The position numbers were made by a program, and so were the translations under genes. From Gorsachius magnificus (taxonomy: Eukaryota; Chordata; Aves; Pelecaniformes; Ardeidae): a DNA stretch of 64,000 nucleotides. The stretch's first letter is position 1. Each line of letters opens with the position of its first letter. Shown piece by piece: positions 58,621 to 64,000 of the stretch. Under the pieces are notes generated by a model. It was given only the letters and a program-made list of their open reading frames with translations. It ran no database searches and was not told the origin of the DNA. The DNA lies in assembly GCA_034008185.1 (NCBI GenBank), contig CM067086.1:31331007-31395006 (forward strand). The letters run 5' to 3'.

Positions 58621-61185
58621 TTATTGACACCTTCTGCACATCAGTGCTCAAAAAGCCTGTTCCCATGTGTCCAGCCTGCCACAGGAGCAGGACTGTGTGC
58701 TCACAGATGGCCTCTTCTCTTGTACAAATAAGAAATGTGCAATCATTATAACCCTTTTTTTTTTAAAATTAGGCCCCACACTTTAATTTTCCCCTCGTTT
58801 ATAATGGTGGTATTTACATATCTCACAGGCTGTTCAAATCATTTGGAGCATATGCAGGGTGCTTTGCAAATACAGAAAATGACAGTCCCGACCTGGGGGA
58901 TGTAATATAGAAGGAATTAAAACACATAATGGAGAAGAGAAAAAGGACAAATATGCAAGCAAGCAGAGTAATCACACTGCTCACGCATATCTAGTTGGCT
59001 TGTTCTGTAACGTTTGCAACATTTATTTGGCAATACTTTTTTTTTAGTTCACTGTACAACTGAATTAGCTGATGCTTTCCTTGCCCCTGGAATCCATGGC
59101 AATGCACCTTGAACATATGGTACATGATGAATGATGTGAGGGACTGGCTGGTGTCGTGGTCAGAGGCAGATGAAGATCAAGCTGCATGAATAGATGCTGT
59201 TCCAGTCTGTGACACAGATTTTGTATGTGATGTTAGTTAAGTCATTCACACTTTTCAGAGATGGTCAGTAGTTGTGTGTTCATCATTTCCCAGGTACCTG
59301 ACTTGGGGCTTTGATGTTGCAGGAGGTACTGAATAACTAAAGGCAAAGCAAGCTGGAGCTTGAGCCTGCAAAGTGCTGTGAGTCACCAAGTGCTGGGAAA
59401 CACAAAGTCCCACTCTAACACGGACACTTGAAATCGGTGACTTCTCTTTGGCTTCTGCTCTCCGTTCCTCAGCTCTGCTTTCATAAAATACGGCTCCGCA
59501 TTCATGAAACACAGGTAGTGCCCTGCCATCTCAGAGGGAAGAGAGGAAACAGATGAGTTCATATTTGCGAGGCACGCAGTTACTATAGCAATAAGCAGCA
59601 CAGAAAAACTCATGAGGAAAGTAATTGCCTTCAACACAGATAGTATGCAGTCAATAAGGCATGGAGACACACTCTGAACAACGAAGGGAAAAAATACTGA
59701 GCAGCTGCTCATTACGCGAGCACCATCCATCTTGTGCGCTGGGTGAGGCAAGGGTCCTGCGGAGTGGCATGTCACCATAAAATTAACAGGGGTCTTTTAA
59801 CATATGCATGCAGGCAGCCTTAACCCTGGCTCGTCCAACTTTTGAACGCCTGACTTTGAAATCTCTGACAGAGAGGGTGTGGTATATAGTTATCTGGATT
59901 ATAAAAGTAGAAATTCCATGTTGTAGCATCGAGCTGATAGACATCATCTGGGACACTTAGGTTCCCTACACAGACCTCTCTGTTACTTGGACCAAGGAAA
60001 TGACTGACTGCAATAGCAACCCCTCACCCTTGCGATGCAGAGCAATGGGGAGGTACAGAAATCTGGGCTTTCTTGGGGGAAGGTGATTACTATGGAAAAA
60101 GATTCTCCACCCAGTTTTTTTTTCCCTCTACGCCTTCTTACCAAACTGTCTGTGCTCTTCCTCCTCTCTATCTCCTTGCCCAGATGTCCCCCTGACCTTA
60201 TGCACCTTCCTGTTGTCAGCTTCCCTCCCATGTTCTGGCTAACGCCCAGTTTCCCATCTAGGGCACCCTGTACAATTTTGTTAGTCATCCCAGCTGGTTT
60301 CTTAGTTGCCTCCCCTGAACAAGGGGAACTCTGCCCAAGATCCAGAGATCTTGGCTTCTTGTAAGCTCTGTCTTCCTAGCTCCTTACCGTCTTTGCCAAA
60401 TCAGCTTCAGATTCCTCTTCCCATCTCCTCTGATTCAGTTTTCATGACCACCCATTAGTTTCTATTTGCAGGAAATGGAGATTCTCCTGAGAAGCCAATC
60501 GTAGTAATTGTGGCTAATGAAAACACTCGGTATTGCGAGACGAATTAAAAGTCACAGGTACTGGCAGCACTGCAAACTTTGACAAACATTTTTACATGCT
60601 AAAAATACACAAATAAGTCCTGAGATCAACTCCTGTCACAGGGTGTTGTTGCAAGTGCTGCATTACAGCAGTTTTATGTGATTTTTGGTAGGATGCTTTG
60701 CATATTCTGAGCATGGGGAAAATCACAGCAGGCAGTCAAGTACATAGCTGTATGTGCCTTTCCTTAAAAGCTTACAGTTTCAAGGAAGAAAAGAAGAGCT
60801 CTTGACTAAAAACTGCAAACTACGTAACTACATTTGTTTTGACGTTTCCCGATGAAGAGTGTTTCCTAATGCTCCCTGACTTGGCTCCTTAGAGCAGCCT
60901 TAGAGCCTCCTTAGAGCAGGCAAAAGGGGAAAAAGTGTCCTTGTGGCCCAAGCCCTCCTTCCACCATCAGAATAAAGGCCTAAGAAGGCGAAGGTAGCCA
61001 GATGGGGTGCCAGAAAGGGCCAATCTCTCCCCATGCTTAGCAAAGGGCAAGCACAGGGTTATTCTGTCCCCAGGATACTCTCAAGCAAACTGCAGCGTAG
61101 GGACTTCTTGAACTTTGCTGTACCTGCATTCACTGAACTGCCCTTGACAGACCTTTCTGCTACAGATACAGCCAAGAAGTTGGGT
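58621..61185. other. Unassigned DNA with weak MIR-like traces
   Basis: A stretch at about 59205-59260 ('tgtgatgttagttaagtcat') recalls the MIR core but is too short to assign. CCTTAGAGC occurs three times in 60887-60920. Open frames at 59255-59778 and 59983-60364 have no recognisable motif. Confidence 0.45.
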
Positions 61186-61190
61186 TTTAT

Positions 61191-61256
61191 TTAGTTTGGG
61201 TTTTTTTGTGTTGTTTTTTTGTTGGGGTATTTTTTTCCTTTTGTTTTTGAATAGCG
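61191..61256 (+). repeat. T/G-rich low-complexity tract
   Basis: This is T-runs broken by GGG and GTG, with no unit structure. Confidence 0.8.
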
Positions 61257-64000
61257 TATTCTTCTAGCATCCAGGGCAACCCAGAATTCACAGCCACAGA
61301 CTAATGTGCTACGGGACAAAGCACTGCCCTCTGCGCTTTTTGAATGTGCAGACTGGCTGGGCTTGATGCATCAGAGTGCATGTTAAGTGAATACAAAACT
61401 GTTAACACATGAGAGGATCAGGGGAAGAGGAATTCAAGGACCATGATCTCGCCCGGCTCTCCTGTATGTTCTGCTACCAATAGATAGGCAATAAGTCCGG
61501 GGTCTTCCAGCCCCAGGCCTATCACCATTTTGCTGGGAATCACGAATTCTCAGGGTGTTGTTTCTAGTCTGTGACTCTTGGCTTTGTGCAGTCTCCAGGT
61601 CTCCCTCCATCCTGATTCCCCAGTGATCTTTCTTTCCCAGTCCCAGAAGCATTACGGTTACTGGCTGGACGCTGACCTGAAGAACAATGAGGATGCCCAC
61701 CATAATGACTGAGTAGTTCATTACAGCGAAAGAACAGAGAAAAAAGGGTGCCTGGGAGTACAGAAACAACCTTCTGTGAATGCTTCCAGCTTTATTTACA
61801 TCCAGCACATCCAATCTGATGCCCTAGTCAGGCTGTTGGAGGAGCAACCTCCAGAGTTTCATGTAACCATTCCAGCTGCCAAATTATTTTTTTTTTTCAG
61901 TTTAGAGCTAACAATCAATCATACGCTACTCAGTTGTTAACTTCTTTTGTTTAGATCATTTGGATAATTGAAGTCCCACGAATTCCGTGGTGTCAGAGGG
62001 TCTCAAACAGACCTCCTGCTGGCTCTGCAATCTCTTTCAGAGATCAGAAAATAAAACAATGAATAATACTAGAAGAAGGAGTCCAAGTAACTCACATTTT
62101 TTATGTTTCATGTTTTCCTAGTGACAAGGTCATATAGTCAGCAGCGTGATCAATGTAAATACGATATGCCTTTGGAAAAAGGCCAACGTCTGCCTGCGGA
62201 AAGGGCAGTCAAGGGAACTGTTTCGTAATAATGCACTTTGTGAGTAGATAGCAGAGATCCCAAAGCTCTTTACCAAAAAGAGCAAAAGACCAGTGACTCA
62301 CGCTGCCAAGCTAAAAAAAAAAAAAGTCGATGGCAAGTCCCTGGCTATGTAGACATGGGCGTGATGTCCTATCGTTTGAACGCACATCTCTCTCTCTCAT
62401 GTGTACTACATTTGTGTCAACATCATTTTGCTATGGCTTAGAAAGCCTATCCTCAGCAAATATTTAGAGCTAACAACTGTTCTGCATTTAGTTGATGTGC
62501 ACATGGCCGTGGTAAGCCTGGCCAATCACTGCTATCTGTGCTAAGACACAGGCAAAAAAATAAAAAAAAAAAATCCACAGATGTTAAATTGTGTCAGCTT
62601 GCCTAACCATTTGAAGTAATTAATTCTGCAGACTATTTTTGACTAAGTCCACAAAAACTGCATCATTCCTTCCTATTGCTTGTTCGTGTATATTGCGTCT
62701 TTCAAAAGCATAGCCAACACGCAAATGCTGCAGCGCACCTGACACCCACAGCAAGCAAACTCCCTGTTTTCTTGGTCCCCTCTGGGGCTTTTCATGATTA
62801 TGAGACTGATTAAGATGCTTATTTTTGTCATCAGGAGTCTGTCCTTTTGAAGACGGTTTTGAAAGCAGGCAAGATTCACTTTTGCAAAATGTAGATAAGG
62901 TGAAAACACTGATGACAAAGGTAAAGCTGGGAAGGATAAAGCGAGGCTGCAGTGAAAAGTAACATGCTAGAGAAAGATGGGCTGCAAGGTCCAGCAGAGC
63001 TCTGGGAAGCCTCAGGAAGCAAATTAGGAGGTTCTGATCATTTGTAAAACTGAGCAAAGGGACACTGGTAGAATAGGTTGGGGGTTTTTTGACTCTTGCA
63101 TTGGCATTAGTAAGATCACACCAGCTCAGTACTTGGCTACTTTTTTCTGTCTCTATGGCACACAGGACCCATGGAGTGTATGAAGAAGCAGGAGCACTGC
63201 CCCCACACTCCAGCGGGACACAGCTCAAGCTTAACGTGCTCTGGTGACCTTAAAATAGGGGTCCAGTATAAAGGCATGGTAGAGTGCTCGCTACAGGGAG
63301 CCAGCAGCAAGCAGCTGGGACAGCATCTCTTGCCAGATCACCAACCATCCAGAGCTTTTGGGGAGGGCTTAGCTTCTCCTGTTTGCTTAGTCACCTGCGA
63401 AATCAGGCACTGAGGTGCCTGGGCCATTTTCCCATCGCTGTTGCTCAGCTGTGGGAAGGTTGCTTAGCAGTTGTTCATCTCTTCACAGGACTTCAGTGCT
63501 GGAAGTTATCACAAAAAAAGGATTAGGTGCTGTTTGCTGTGCCTCACTAGTGCTCCCACAAGACACTATGCTCTGCTCTTTGTAGTTACAGAGTGATGAA
63601 GTAGTTATGGGCATCTACAAGCAACAGGTAAAACTGTTACAGACCTTGGAAAAGCAGCTGAGGATCAGAGAGAAAAAAACCACTGGTTTTGCATTGTCGT
63701 TTTAAGGTGAGCTCTGGAGTCAGGCGGTTTTTAGTTGGGTTGAGCACAGAATCTGCATTCTTTGCCCTCAGAGCTGTGAGGATAGACTAGGTAACGTGGA
63801 TTCTAAAAGCTCATATGCAGAAATGAAATACAGATAATTCCACCCCCTTTTCAAATTCTCTCCTCCTTTTTTTTTTGTCTTCTTTTTTTAAATGTTTGGA
63901 TTTGCCACTGCTGAAACTTAATCGTCACTCGACTTTTCCCCTAAATGCCGGAAGGCTAAACTAACCACCCAGTGAGCTGGAAATGGATGCAAAGGCCATA
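61257..64000. other. Unassigned DNA to the window end
   Basis: This holds A-rich runs near 62315 and 62556-62571 and a T-rich run near 63867-63893. The longest minus-strand frame outside the CpG island (62620-63228, 202 codons) lies here but shows no domain, no compositional bias of real exons and no splice or promoter context, so I do not call it a gene. Confidence 0.45.

Noticed and set aside
1..64000. Endogenous retrovirus, DNA transposon or CRISPR array
   Set aside because: I found no LTR pair, no gag/pol-like frame, no transposase-like frame and no regularly spaced repeats. The only mobile-element coding sequence is CR1 ORF2.
1..64000. An operon-like or multi-gene system
   Set aside because: There are no adjacent credible coding regions. 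The window is mostly intron-like or intergenic avian DNA.

Overview
This is a stretch of bird nuclear genome, almost all of it non-coding. The diagnosis rests on at least six copies of the CR1 LINE, most ending in the family's ATTCTATG-type 3' tail, together with a few old MIR-type tRNA-derived SINE remnants, a single vertebrate-style CpG island, and no bacterial or viral gene organisation. No protein-coding gene could be identified by name. Most open frames in the window are short chance frames in AT-rich DNA, or long but meaningless frames inside the CpG island.

Layout. From 1 to about 26.9 kb the DNA is AT-rich, and I read it as the body (introns and a possible long 3' untranslated region) of a gene transcribed leftward on the minus strand. 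A minus-strand poly(A) signal with a GU-rich stretch beyond it lies at 188-193. Three diverged CR1 pieces and one better-preserved CR1 3' end lie inside (7.2, 10.0, 11.2 and 21.1 kb). From about 26.93 to 27.98 kb is a strong CpG island with GC boxes, a perfect TCTCGCGAGA (BANP-type) palindrome and an RFX-like X-box. It also has two minus-strand splice donors and one near-ideal acceptor, which define the end of a first exon and a 65-nt second exon. From 28 to 64 kb lies gene-poor flanking DNA with CR1 pieces at 32.1, 45.7 and 54.4-55.1 kb and MIR-type relics at 30.1, 32.5 and 55.8 kb, with weaker candidates elsewhere. It also holds many homopolymer and G-rich tracts.

The best-preserved coding stretch is not a host gene. 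It is the C-terminal end of the CR1 reverse-transcriptase ORF at 54.46-55.11 kb, minus strand, 5'-truncated but without internal stops.

I found no evidence of a novel multi-gene system. The points worth a second look are the unnamed CpG-island promoter, the 42-bp duplication that brackets its second exon, several weak exon candidates, and some hairpin or G-quadruplex-forming sequences.
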